Assembly: GCA_019693395.1 (NCBI GenBank)
Contig: JAAMXP010003105.1
Location: forward strand, 1-13,738
Reading direction: 5' to 3'
Source of the DNA: Ettlia oleoabundans
Taxonomy: Eukaryota; Chlorophyta; Chlorophyceae; Chlamydomonadales
Length of the DNA: 13,738 nucleotides
Both the position numbers and the translations under genes were made by a program. The notes under the pieces are model-generated. The model saw nothing but the letters and a program-made list of their open reading frames with translations, made no database searches and was not told the DNA's origin. Position 1 is the stretch's first letter; each line of letters begins with the position of its first letter. Positions 1 to 10,682 of the stretch are shown here, in pieces.

Positions 1-36
1 GTGTGTGGGGGGGGGGGGCGGGCGGCGGCGGCGGCT
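1..36. repeat. G-run and GGC trinucleotide tract at the window edge
   Basis: A 12-base G run (7-18) is followed by GGC repeats (about 20-35). It lies in the intron that follows the last visible eIF3d exon, as a C-rich tract on the gene's sense strand. The stretch 1-245 shows no recognisable next exon; the expected eIF3d segment after the Trp-Thr-Ala-Ala-Ala-Leu region was searched for and not found, so this intron continues beyond the window. Confidence 0.8.
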
Positions 37-245
37 AAAGTGGCCACCGATGCAATGAAGAGGCAGCCAGTGCGACGGCATAAAACACACCTCTCGCTGC
101 AGTTGGTTCAAGCGGAGAAGCTGTTGCAGCCAAACGGAAGCGGATGCGCAGCTTGCTAGCGCAGTTTGTGGCGGGCCCTGTTGATTGAACTGAGGTTGCT
201 GACTGCCATTGCATGCACCACAGCCTATGCACACTCCACGCTTAC

Positions 246-3200
246 CTGACCAGCGCCGCCGCCGTCCACTTTGCAATCTTGTTGGCGTTGTTCTTCAGCT
301 CTGTGGCCAGCACAGCGCCGCGCTGGTTCTCCAGCTTCTGCCGCCAATCAACGCCTGCAGGTCCACAGGTGTGGCGCTAGAGTTCAGGTGCAGGCCAGCT
401 GGTGGTGCTGATGCTGGTGCCACACATGTGAGTGGTGCATGACACACGCAGTTAAGTTGAAGCACATTCAGCAAATGAAGAGACCGCAGCAGAAGCAGAA
501 ATTGCAGCAGCCATTCCTTGAATTTCAGATGGCCGCTCCCCGTCGCTCACCCGACCACTTGGGGTCAAACTCGTTGAGGGCGTGCACCGCCACCAGCTGC
601 ATGCCGTCTCCGACCTTCACCGCCGCGTCAACAGCACAACGCACCACAAGCGAAGTGTCACCCAGGGTCCACTTGCAGTACCTGCACAACAGCAGCGGTA
701 CGAGGGGCAGCAAGAGCAATGGTGAAAGGCTGGGGAAGCAGCGGGCAGGCACAAGGTGGCAAAGGTGCCGCATGCTTGTGGACTGGCAGCGGCACATAAT
801 AATGGGAAGGCAGGAACAGCCGGAAAGATGACAGGGGTTTCGTGAGCTGTGGGCAAGGCAGGCAAGGCTAGCAGGGGACTTTTCGGGGCAGGCAACCAGG
901 CCCGCTGTCCGCCACTCACTTGTAGCCGGTGCCGTGGTGCCCAAGGTCGGGCGGACACTGCTCCTTCAGCTGGTGCCGCTCACCCTCAGTCAGCAGCACC
1001 TGCAGCGGCCATGCACACGTCGTAGTATGTCACCAGGTGTGCAGTGAAGACTGAGGCGCGCTTGTTCGGAGGGTAGAGCCAACTCCCAGCTCGTTGATGC
1101 AGACACGGAGGCATAGCTGCCACAGTCAACAACCCCCTCTACAAGAAAGCACACCACCACAGCGACTGTCACTGGCATCACCTGCCCAAAACCACCTAGG
1201 GACCAGAGGGGCTAACCCCTTCATTACTCACATTTTACTTACATACATGATGCACACAAACCTTATATTCTGCAAACACTATACTTGATAAGAACGGCCC
1301 ACCTGCTCCTTGAATGCCTGGTTGACGGAGGTTGCCTCCATGCTCAGCTGCTGCATGCCGTTGATGTTGTCCTTCTCCTCAGGCAGCGGGTCGGGGGCAG
1401 TCTCGCCATTCTACACTAGCAAAACAAGCAGGCAACGCAGGCAGATGTAGCGATGATCGAGGTGGGGCGCATGTGACAACGATGCACTTTGACCAAGGCT
1501 GTGGCTGTGGCGGACGTTGGAACGGCTGAAGGCAGCTGCCAGGCCCTGGCAGGTGAATACACAAGACGTTGGAAAGGACTAGAATCAGGTCTGACTTGAA
1601 CCAGCCTCTGTCTACAACCACCCTCCCATTTTCCATTCACCGACCCACCCACCCAGAGCCAGCCACTCACCGTGAGGAAGTCTAGGCTGCTGTTGGTGCG
1701 CTTGTCAAACACCAGCACATCTCCCTTCTTTGTGATCACCACATCCCAAGGGTAGGTTGACCGCGGCGCGCACATCAGCGTCACCAACACCTCGTCAGTC
1801 ATGTACACGTCCGCCACGCCCTGCTGCCCCAGGCGCCGCATGACGGAGTCCTCGCTGGCGGTGGAGGTGCGTGTGCGGTGCCCTGTTTTGCGCAGCTTGG
1901 CGGGGTTCTTGGGCGTGACGCGGTCAGCGGCCTTGTCGTACAAGGGGAGGGAGCCGCAGCTGGTGAGCTCCTCGGGGGGCCCAACCTGGAGCAAGGGACA
2001 GGTCCACAGATGGAGGGAAAGATTGAATGAAGGGCAAGGCATTAGCGCAGGGCTGTATTGTAAGGGAAAGCAAGGTGGCAACAGCTCATCCAAGCGCTTG
2101 CTGAAAGCACCCACCTGGCTGCCGAGGCAGGGAGCAGCTGCAAAGCAACGCTGCCTAGGCCGTGCGCCAATGAAGCGGGTCAAGCAGTGGCTCCCAGCCA
2201 AGCAAACTGACTGATGCGGTGATGCTGCCAACCGCGACGCGTTGTGTGCAACGAGGGCCTCACCTGCTTGGAAAGCTTGTTGAGTGCGGAGAGGTTGATG
2301 ACATCGCCCAGCACCTGCCACTCTGGCCGAATGTCCACGCTGCTGGTGTAGGTGTGGCGCGGCTGATCCCGCCAGAAGGGCGGGCGGTTGCCCCACCCGC
2401 CTGCGGCGCCGCGCCCGCCGCGCCCGCTCTGCTGCTGCCCCCAGCCGCGGCCGGCGCCGGGTGCACCGCGTGCGTCACCATCGCGGCCGCCCTGCTGCTG
2501 ACCCCAGCCGCCACGGCCGCCAAACTGCTGGCGGCGGGGCGGGCCGCCCATGGGCTTCTTCACTACGGGCTTATCCACTAGCTGGAAGGCCTCATCCTGC
2601 AGGCATGTGGTGGTGCGGCAATGGCCGGCGTGGTTGTGGCTGTGTCGCGAGCATGACACAAACTGTGGGAACCTTGGGAATGGAACAGGCCAACAGGCAG
2701 GCAGGGGCAGGCAGCAGTGGAAAGCAGAGCAAAGGTGGCAGTATGCGTCAGATCAACACCAGGGCGTGGTGCAGCGGGAAATTTGATTCAAGCATTCCAA
2801 ATCCTATTCACCTCCTCTGTCTTCTCGAAGTTGAACACAGCCATGCCGGGAGCGGGCTCGCGGTCACGGTAGCGCCCGCCTGTCAAACGACAGAACGGCG
2901 CAGCAGGAGGCAGGCGAGCTTAGGCAAAGCAGCATACCAGCCACGGAAAGGCAGCCAATGCTGAGCAAGATCAGCAGACGAGCAGATCACCAGAATTGTT
3001 GCAATTCAGGAACAAGCCCACCACCAAACACATATACAGCTGTGTACAGTGCCGGTGTGTGGGAGACAGCGGCCGACGGGCGCAAACGGCGTTGTGCTCA
3101 CCTAGCGGCATGCGGCCGGGAGGCGCACAAAAGTCGGCAATTCGGCCTAGCCGCTCGCCCTTTGAGAACGGCATGAATGGGACGCCATCGAACTGCTTGG

Positions 3201-3264
3201 GCACCGTTGTGGGGCCCCACCCCTCCTGATTCTCCTCCACAGGCGGCAGCACGAAGCCCGGCAT
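246..3264 (-). CDS. EIF3D: Eukaryotic translation initiation factor 3 subunit D (eIF3d), 8 exons, 3' end missing
   Basis: Subunit of the cytosolic eIF3 complex; in the family it sits at the mRNA exit side of the 40S ribosome and can bind the 5' cap. Exons on the minus strand: 3264-3102, 2879-2812, 2596-2264, 1985-1671, 1410-1303, 999-920, 681-551, 354-246. All seven complete introns are GT-AG and every join keeps frame, giving 435 codons plus 2 nt. Family landmarks seen: GWGP and [10 protein letters not shown] (residues about 16-40), FQLVD (81-85), a Gly/Arg/Gln-rich stretch (about 94-148), VTPKNP and [14 protein letters not shown] followed by FDKR in exon 4, LSMEAT in exon 5, YCKWTLGD in exon 7, and [15 protein letters not shown] in exon 8. 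The ATG at 3264 is chosen because MPGFVLPP leads straight into the conserved N-terminus; an in-frame ATG at 3288 is less likely. The family is about 550 residues, so roughly 110-130 residues are off the left edge. Identification is very sure; single exon borders are less so, chiefly the start of exon 5 (TGTAG acceptor). Confidence 0.93.
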
Positions 3265-3629
3265 TGCGCCGTCAACTATCAGCAGCAAGAACAGGCAGAG
3301 GCGTCAACTTGGGTGATGGCTCCGAGTGATGGTGGACGGTAGGCGAAAGAGTGTGCAGGTGGCCGTCACTGTAAAATCACTGTCTGCAGATTGTGGAAAA
3401 AGGACCTGTGGCAGCGCCAAGTTGCCAAGGACCGGGGACTAGTGTGGCACTCCTGGTCTTGATAGTCCCAAAGTGGATGTGCGAAGCGAAATGTCTTAGA
3501 TCATTCATAGATCAAGCATCACAAGCGTGCGTCATGTACAACCTCAGTCAGCAAGACTTGCTGGTGCCAGCTCAGCCTGGGTGAACCAAATGGAGCTTGT
3601 GAACCGCATTCACCCTGGTAGAACTTGAA
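3265..3629. promoter_or_regulatory. Shared 5' region between divergent eIF3d and LACS (candidate bidirectional promoter)
   Basis: The two start codons point away from each other and lie 365 bp apart, so both 5' UTRs and core promoters must fall here unless a non-coding 5' exon reaches into the opposite gene. I see no convincing TATA box at a useful spacing on either strand. One visible small pattern is TAGATCA at 3497-3503 repeated at 3508-3514, an 11-bp period, close to one helical turn. No conserved coding segment is recognisable in either direction. The promoter role is inferred from gene layout only. Confidence 0.5.
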
Positions 3630-6600
3630 ATGATGGGGGCAAGTCAGGAACGTCGCTTGCAAGTGCTGGCGGGCCAGATGGGCGCAGAATTGCCAGGGGA
3701 GAGCAATCAACTTGTCCAGCAGCACACTGCAGCCCAACAGGCAGAAGCTGAGCACCAGTACAGCGTGGTGCTGCCCGAGACGCTCACTAGCAACCAGTGG
3801 GTCGTTCGCAGGTGGGTGCTCTCGGCAACGAGCCTGTCGGCAGAGGAGGTCAGACCGCCGCGTTGCCCACCCTTGTACCGACTAGAAGGTCGCCTTGAAA
3901 CCGTAGCACTGTGTCGGACAGCCGCGTGCCCAGGGTTGAGGGTCCTGTCAGATGCCGCCACCCCCTGTCGTCGCCTGCCTGCCCGTGCCTCGTGGCCGCA
4001 GGAACGTGCTGAGTCCTCAGCGCTTGGTTGACACCTTCCCTGCCCCCCATGATGACATCCACACCCTTTATGACAACTTGGAGAGTGCCATCGCGGCATT
4101 TGGCGACGTAAGTCCCAACATCAAGCTTTCAGTCAGCCGTCGCAATGTCTTGCATGGCCCCCTGCCGCCACATCCACTGTCCACTTTCTTGGGCTGCTCG
4201 CGCAGCCCCATTGCAAACCGCCGGGGATGCGTACCCGCGGTGCGGCTATTGCCTTTTCTGCAGGCGGTACATACTGACGTCGGTGCACCTTCCCGCTCCC
4301 CATGCGCTGCCACCTGCATATTTTGCCTGCACACCTTTCCCACTCCAGTCGCACTTTGTTGGCGCCCCCCGCCGTCGCCTGTGGCACTGCTGCAGTGTCC
4401 ATACCTGGGTCGCCGCTCAGTGGACGCCAAAGGCCAGCCAGGGCCGTATGTGTGGCAGAGCTATGCAGAGACGGGGGAGGTGCGGAGCGCAATTGGCTCG
4501 GGGCTGTTGCACCTGGGCATTGCGCCTGCCAGCGCCGTCGGCCTCTACTCAGGTGGGTGCTGGCTGGACCTCCTGGTTGCTGAGTTCTCAACCGATTGAA
4601 TAGCTGGCTATGGGCAGGGCATATGGGGTGGTTGGCTGGCTGACATTCTTTCCAACGCTGCGTGTGGCGATTCCGTGGGATGGTGTGGGTGGGTGTGGTA
4701 GTGCTGGCGGGGAGTAAACATTAGCAGGACGTCCAACCATTTCCCTCCTTTCTCACATTGCCTTCATTTTGTTTGTCCCTCCCTCTGTCCTCCCTCCGTG
4801 CAGTTAACACCCCCGAGTGGTGCCTTGTGGATGCTGCCTGTCACGCGTACCGCATGGTCTCCGTACCGCTGTACGATACCCTCGGCCCAGACACCGTCAA
4901 GTACATCTGCAACCATGCTGAGCTGGCGGCCGTTGCCTGCAGCGTGGAGGTGCTAGGAAAGATGCTGGAGGTGCTGCACGAGTGCCCCACGCTGCGCCTG
5001 CTGGTAAGCAGTGGAGTGCTTGCGCTGCAGCCTTTGCTTGCCCACCCCGGTTTGTTGCGCAGCACGCTGGCCCAATTGCTTCTTAATACAACCTTACAGC
5101 TAAGCGTTCTAGTAGTAAGAGATACTGGCAGTTGCTGGCTTGCAATATCAAGCGTGTTCCTATTTTGGCAACGTGAGCTGTGAGCTGAACTGCTGTTTGC
5201 TGCAGCACTCTTCCCCTGCTGGCGAGGGCCAAACTTCTCCCACAGTTGCTCGCTCAGTTGGCTGGCTACCAGTGCGTCATATGCCTGCCCTGCCTACCCC
5301 GCCCACAGGTTGTGTATGGCACGCGCCCCCACCAGCGCCTGCCTGAGGTTGCCGCCGCGCCGCACTGCAAGCTGATGACCTTGGACCGGGTGCGGGCGCT
5401 GGGGTACAAGCACCCAAAGCCCCACCAGCCACCAAAGGTGGGTGCTTGCTCCTGCCATTTATCGAGGCACCTTGGGCTGAAGCAGGTTCCATGGCCGGGT
5501 TGCCTTCCTGCTTGCTGCCTGCTTGCTGGCACTACCCACCTGCCTCCTTCCTCACTGCTTGACAAGGCAGCCTCCCCGCCATAATGCCTAGCTCAACTGC
5601 TCACCTCTATGACTGGCTGCCTGGCCTCTCCCTGTTTGTGCAGCCCTCAGATGTGGCCCTCATCAACTACACAAGCGGCACCACGGGCGTGCCCAAGGGC
5701 GCTGTGCTGACACACAGCAACATCATTGCAAACGCGGGTGGGTGCAAGAGGCGTGCCCGGAGTTGGCAAACCAAGGATTGCCAGCGTAGTGTGTTGAGGT
5801 GCATTGTGCTGAGAGCTGGAGCCAACACTAGGTTTGGATGGCAAAGCGCCAGTTGTACTGCAAACAGACAGCTGAGTTGAGCTGTTTTAATTGACAAGGT
5901 CCCATAACAGCGCGCCTGGTTGCCTTCCCCTGCCTGCCTGCTGCTGTGCTGCCTACCTGCAGCCGGCGCCGCGCTCATGCTGTCTGTGGCACCTGAGCCG
6001 CTGTTCCGGCAAGGCGACCGACACATCTGGTGGGTGGCTTGGTGGGTGGTTGAGGGGGTTGGGAGTGTTGGGTGGATGGAGTGTATGGCTTTGTGCTTTG
6101 CCCACCATTCTGGCCAACAAGGGCAGCAGGTCGAGGGAAGGCGGCAGGTGCCGCTGACTTGGCACTCGCCGACTTGGCACTCGCCCGTCGGCCACTCACT
6201 AGCCAACACATGCCACCCATTTCACCCACCCGCTACAATCGCAACTGCAGCTACCTGCCCCTTGCCCACATCTACGAGCGGTTCAACTTCACGTTGGTCA
6301 CGCATTTTGGAGCGGCAGCTGGGTTCTACAGGCAAGCAAACCACAAATTGGATGGTTTTACAGCCTCGCTCAGGGCATGTTGCCTTGGCAATGCACCACA
6401 TATACTGCGCTGCGCGTTCACCCTTGGTTCCAACCGGCATAGCCGCCTTTATCACTGCCTGAGCCAGCTTGCAAAAGCTCGAACACCCAGGTCAACATTG
6501 TACTTCACCTTGTACCTGATCCTTGCACTTCACCGTACCGCAGGGGCAATGTGCTTGAACTGCTGGAGGACATCCAGGAGTTGAGGCCCACCATCTTTTC

Positions 6601-9600
6601 ATCCGTGCCACGCCTGTGGAACAGGATCTACGACAAGGTCATGGCGCAGGTAGGAAGCAGCGGTGGGAGGCTACTGGCGCCAAGCCAGTTATGCGAGTGC
6701 GGTGATGCTGGTGCCTGTTGGTGGGGGTATGGCAGTCACAAACAGGAGTGGCAAACAGGAGTTGAGGGTTGCGGTGGCCTTATTGGGGCTTCCTTAAGAC
6801 TGTGGCAAAAATCAATGTCATTCCCAATTCTCATCTTGTTGCCTGAGTTGCCCCATTCGCTCCTCACTTGCTGTCACAATGCTGCAGATTCAGGCGGCCA
6901 ACCCGGTGTCCCGCACGCTCTTCAACACCGCATACCGCTACAAGCAAGCGGCGCTGCAACGGGGGGACCTCAGCGGCGGGCGCCTGGGGCCCTTCTGGGA
7001 CAGGCTGGTGTTCTCCAAGATCAAGGCGCGGGTTGGAGGTGAGTAAATGCATGCGCAGAGGGGTGCATGAGGACAAAGGTAAGTCGTTCTTCATTCTTTC
7101 TTACTCACGCGAACTAGGGCTGGTGTGGCAGGCTGCGACAGCAGCAATGGCTGCTGTTGCTGATTGTTGGGGGGTCTGCAGCAGCAGCCAGGCTGTCGTT
7201 GGCTCTAACTTAGAACATCCCGCCTTATGCCTACCTTCAACGGCATCGAAGCCAGCTAGGGCAGGTTCCTGCGGCTGCTGACAGCCACAGCCATGTGGCT
7301 ACCTAGCTGCACAGTGCCCAGCCCACCACACGCCTTGCCAGATATCCGTCCCAACGGCCTTCCGACGAGCCTGTGCCCTTGCGCCCGCAGGCGAGGTGCG
7401 TTTGCTGACCAGCGGCGCCTCACCCATCGCATCCGAGGTGTTCGACTTCCTGCGCATCTGCTTTGGCGCCACGGGTGGGCTCGCAGTTTCATGTTTCACG
7501 CCGCTGGCTCTGCTGCGCCTTCCTCTGTGCCTGCAGTGTTTGCTGTGTCCATTCTATTGCTGAGTGTCAAGCTGCCCCTCAATGCTGCACCAGTGCTCCC
7601 ATCTCCTCCCCTGCCCTGCCTCAAGTACCCCAATATCTGAAGTTGTGGACGCCGCCTTAGCATGTGAACTTCCTTCAGTTGTCCTGAACCTCACCCTGCT
7701 GCCACCTGCAGTGCTGGAGGGCTATGGGCTGACTGAGACCAGCTGCCTTGTTGGCATGACACCGCCGGGTGACCCCAAGACGGGGCATGTGGGGCCACCC
7801 TCCCCCGCATGCGAGGTGGGTGCTTGGTTGGTGGGCTTTGGCTCGGCAAAACTGCTTAGATGTTTACTTGGTGGGCTTTGGCTCGGCAAGGCTGCTTAGG
7901 TGTTCAGTTGGTGGCCTTTGGCTCGGCAAGACTGCATAGGCGAGGCTGCATAGGTAGCAGCTCGGCTACAGGGTGGAGGTATCCAAAAGTTGAGTGTGGT
8001 TGGCATCAAGTGAAGCGCACAGCGCCATCCATGTCTGCCTCGCTGTCATTGATGACACACACCTCCCCCGCCCCTCCACGCTCCCACCAAATGCCTGCCT
8101 CCATTCCTGTGCTGCACACCCACCCTGGGACCCCACCCACACCACCCACACCACGCCGCGAGTACCCTCCGTGCACCCCGCACCTTCAGGTCAAGCTGGA
8201 GGACATTCCTGAGATGGGATACACCAACGCAGACCAGCCATACCCACGAGGAGAGGTGCGGCTGTTCAAAGGCCTTCCGGGGCATGCTCCAAGCTCTCCC
8301 CACCCTTCACGCTTCATTTACAGATACTGCATCCTGGCAACAACATCCTGGCAACAGCTTTGTTGGCTCTCGGTTCCACCCATTAGTAACGAAACCCTTT
8401 CAACTGATGACCCCTTTAACTTGAGCATTTGTGTTAGCTGCTTTTTGCAGATCTGTGTGCGGGGCCCCATTGTGTTCCAGGGCTACCTTAAAGACGAGGC
8501 AAACACGCGAGAGACGATAGATGCGGCGGGCTGGCTGCATACGGGTGGGTGGAGGGTGTGGGCTGGTGGCATTGTGGTGGTGGCCAAAGCAGGGTGGTGG
8601 AGGCAAGCGCAGCAGCGACACTCAAGGGGCCAAAGCCCCCATTGGAAATGTGGTAGCGTCGCTGTACTTGCTGGCGTCCCGCCACACTATCAAGCTGTGT
8701 GTGTTGAGGTCCCCGCCGCCCCCAAGTTTTTGTTGTTGTTTTCCTGCTTTGGAGCATGTACCTCCGCCTGGTCTCCACTGCTCGCCATGTCGGTAATTTG
8801 CAGGCGATGTGGGCATGTGGATTGAGGGAGGGCGCCTGAAGATCATCGATCGCAAGAAGAACATCTTCAAGCTGGCTCAGGTGGGTGGGTGGGCTGGTAC
8901 TGTGCAGCGCAGTGCTGTGCGGTGAAGTGCAGTAGGCAGAAAGGCTAGAGTCAGCAAACAGCCGATGTAGTTGATTGGGCCGCCGTAAGGAGGGGTGTGG
9001 TGAGGAGAGGAAGACAGGAAGCATGTATGCAGGAAGATGGGATGAACAGGACGGGAGAAGTGGGGAAGTTGAGGAGCAAAAGCAAAACCACAACAACAGC
9101 AACATGTAAGCCCCTAACCTTGTCGCGCTGCAGGGCGAGTATGTGGCTCCAGAGAAGATTGAGAATGTGTACGCGCGGTCGCCTTTTGTGATGCAGTCGT
9201 TTGTCTATGGCAACTCGCTCAGGGCGCAGGTTGGTGGGTATGAAAAGATAGAGCTGCTTTAGGAGGGTTGGTGGCGGTACGGCTGGCTGGACAGGGTGGT
9301 TTTAGCCCACCTTTACCCCAAAGCAAGGGGAGGGTAATGAGGGACAATGCTTTGCTCTCGCCTCCAGTGAGTGTCACCTCTCGCTCCACTTCACACCTTT
9401 CTCTAGCCACCCATGCATGGCTGTTCATCATGGCCCACTCATCCCCTCACAAGTGACCGTGCTTCAGTTCGCAAAGGGCTCATAATCTGCTCACCTTGTT
9501 CCTCTGCCTGGCCTATGTGTTGTCTTGTGTGTTCTATGTATGTGCAGCTGGTGGCCATTGTGATCCCTGACCCCGACTACCTGCTGCCCTGGGCCAAGGA

Positions 9601-10682
9601 GCGGGGCCTGCCTGCTGACCTGGCACAGCTGTGCAGGCACCCACAGGTTGGTGTGGTGTGGTGTGGTTTGGGTGTCGCTGAACATAGCATACTTGCTGGT
9701 TTGCACGGATTCTCAATCTTGCTGGCAGCAGCATTGCACTCAGTCTTGTTGGCACCAGCATTGTTCCAGTTGTCATTGCCAGCTAGATGGAGCAGAAGCA
9801 GAGCCTGCACAGCCCAAAGCCACTTTAACCTGCTGTTGTCTGACAGGTAGTGTAACCATATCTCACGAACTGTGTGTGGTTGCAGGTCATTGCGGCTACG
9901 CTGAAGAGCATGCTGGAGGAGGGGCGGGCGGCGGGGCTCAAAGGCTTTGAGCAGGTGCGGCGCACATCTCTGACAGCTGCATCGGTACATGCATAATGGG
10001 AGAGCGTTGTCCTTCAGCAACTGCAGCTGCCAGCCTGTCGGTCCTGCCGTCCTGTGCACAGGACATCACCCGCTGCTGCTGTCGCTGGATGTTGCGATGT
10101 AGCCAATCATGCATGGCTGTGTTTTACTAGCAAGATCTTTCACTTGCAGCAAGCAAAGGAATCACACCTTAGCTGCCATAATCCGCCCCATCGGCCCCTG
10201 CCTCATCTCCGTCAACCGCCGCACTTCCCCTGATCGCTTGATCCACGCTGCCTGGTGCCTGGTCGCAGGTCGCCGCTATCCACCTGCACCCAGAGCCCTT
10301 CAGTGTCGAGAATGCCATGATGACGCCCACCTTTAAGCTCAAGCGCCCGCAGGCACAAACCGCCTTCCAGCCCGCTATCGACGGTGAGACCTGCCGTCCG
10401 TCCATCAATAGCCTTCCTTGTCAATGTTGCTGGCTTTCCCAGGCTGCTCCCTCCTTCCAGCGCGACAGTACGGCCTGCGGCTGTGGGCAGATGCTATCGG
10501 CGCTGAGTGGTGTTCGCAACTGGCTGTCAGCAGCAAACAAGAACGTGCAGCGCTAGCAGAAGGGAGACTGTTTTATTCCCCACTAAATGTCACACCCGGT
10601 TTGGACGCGTTGTCGTGTGCTGATAGCAAGTTGCACTGCCCCCCTTCCTGCAGAGATGTATGCAAAGCTGCCGCAGCTTTAA
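3630..10682 (+). CDS. LACS: Long-chain acyl-CoA synthetase, plant peroxisomal LACS6/LACS7 type, complete, 20 exons
   Basis: Activates long-chain fatty acids to acyl-CoA with ATP and CoA through an acyl-AMP intermediate. Exons: 3630-3811, 4002-4107, 4396-4552, 4804-5003, 5309-5437, 5644-5737, 5963-6029, 6251-6331, 6544-6649, 6888-7038, 7391-7474, 7712-7815, 8190-8255, 8451-8544, 8804-8880, 9134-9229, 9548-9646, 9886-9954, 10269-10383, 10654-10682. They splice in frame to 701 residues, the length I recall for Arabidopsis LACS6. Landmarks: YSVVLPE (44-50), P-loop [11 protein letters not shown] (267-277), [10 protein letters not shown] (313-322), EGYGLTETS (455-463), HTGD (539-542), [18 protein letters not shown] (552-569), and C-terminal TPTFKLKRP with the expected catalytic lysine region (673-681). 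The N-terminus holds a PTS2-like RLQVLAGQM (9-17); the C-terminus, KLPQL, is not a PTS1, so peroxisomal import would rest on PTS2. An in-frame TGA at 3600 precedes the first ATG; the ATG at 3633 is an equally good start. Intron 8 is GC-AG and the last exon has only 29 nt. Localisation is inferred; enzyme family is near certain. Confidence 0.95.
6156..6185 (+). repeat. Perfect 15-bp tandem duplication in LACS intron 7
   Basis: GACTTGGCACTCGCC occurs twice back to back at 6156-6170 and 6171-6185. It lies between donor 6030 and acceptor 6250 and does not touch coding sequence. It is most simply a recent slippage event. Confidence 0.9.
6332..6543 (+). other. LACS intron 8, a GC-AG intron
   Basis: Exon 8 ends TTC TAC AG and the next bases are GCAAGC, not GT. 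The intron ends ACCGCAG before GGGCAATGTG. Joining AG with G gives Arg and restores the conserved order [15 protein letters not shown], so the GC donor is required by the protein frame. AG|GCAAG is the usual form of a strong GC donor pairing with U1 snRNA. No GT nearby gives a workable alternative. Confidence 0.85.
7828..7954 (+). repeat. Minisatellite in LACS intron 12, about three 40-bp copies
   Basis: A unit beginning TTGGTGGGCTTTGGCTCGGC starts at 7828, 7868 and 7908, an exact 40-bp spacing with a few substitutions between copies. The third copy is shortened, and its end (AGACTGCATAGG at 7929-7940) is repeated again as AGGCTGCATAGG at 7943-7954. The host intron is 374 nt, the longest complete intron in the window, consistent with growth by tandem duplication. 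It is non-coding. Confidence 0.9.
9717..9764 (+). repeat. Imperfect 27-bp direct repeat in LACS intron 17
   Basis: TCTTGCTGGCAGCAGCATTG starting at 9717 reappears as TCTTGTTGGCACCAGCATTG starting at 9744, a 27-bp period with two mismatches in 20 bases. It is intronic, with no sign of a mobile element at its borders. Confidence 0.75.

Noticed and set aside
1..245. Possible next eIF3d exon at the left edge
   Set aside because: I looked for the family segment that follows the Trp-Thr-Ala-Ala-Ala-Leu region; no frame on the minus strand resembles it, so it is treated as intron.
1416..2396. 326-codon minus-strand open frame read as one protein
   Set aside because: Only the part from 1985 to 1671 is real eIF3d; the rest is intron sequence open by chance, and the spliced exons on either side restore the family order.
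2219..2581. Plus-strand 120-codon Ala-rich open frame
   Set aside because: It is the antisense shadow of the Gly/Arg-rich exon 3 of eIF3d.
8403..8450. CTGATGA in LACS intron 13 as a C box of an intronic C/D snoRNA
   Set aside because: The first base does not fit the C-box consensus, no D box (CTGA) follows before the acceptor, and no terminal stem is seen.
8488..9105. 205-codon open frame on the minus strand across LACS exons 14-15
   Set aside because: It runs antisense through exons with clear ANL-family motifs and through introns, and its protein is low-complexity Ser/Pro/His-rich with no family resemblance.
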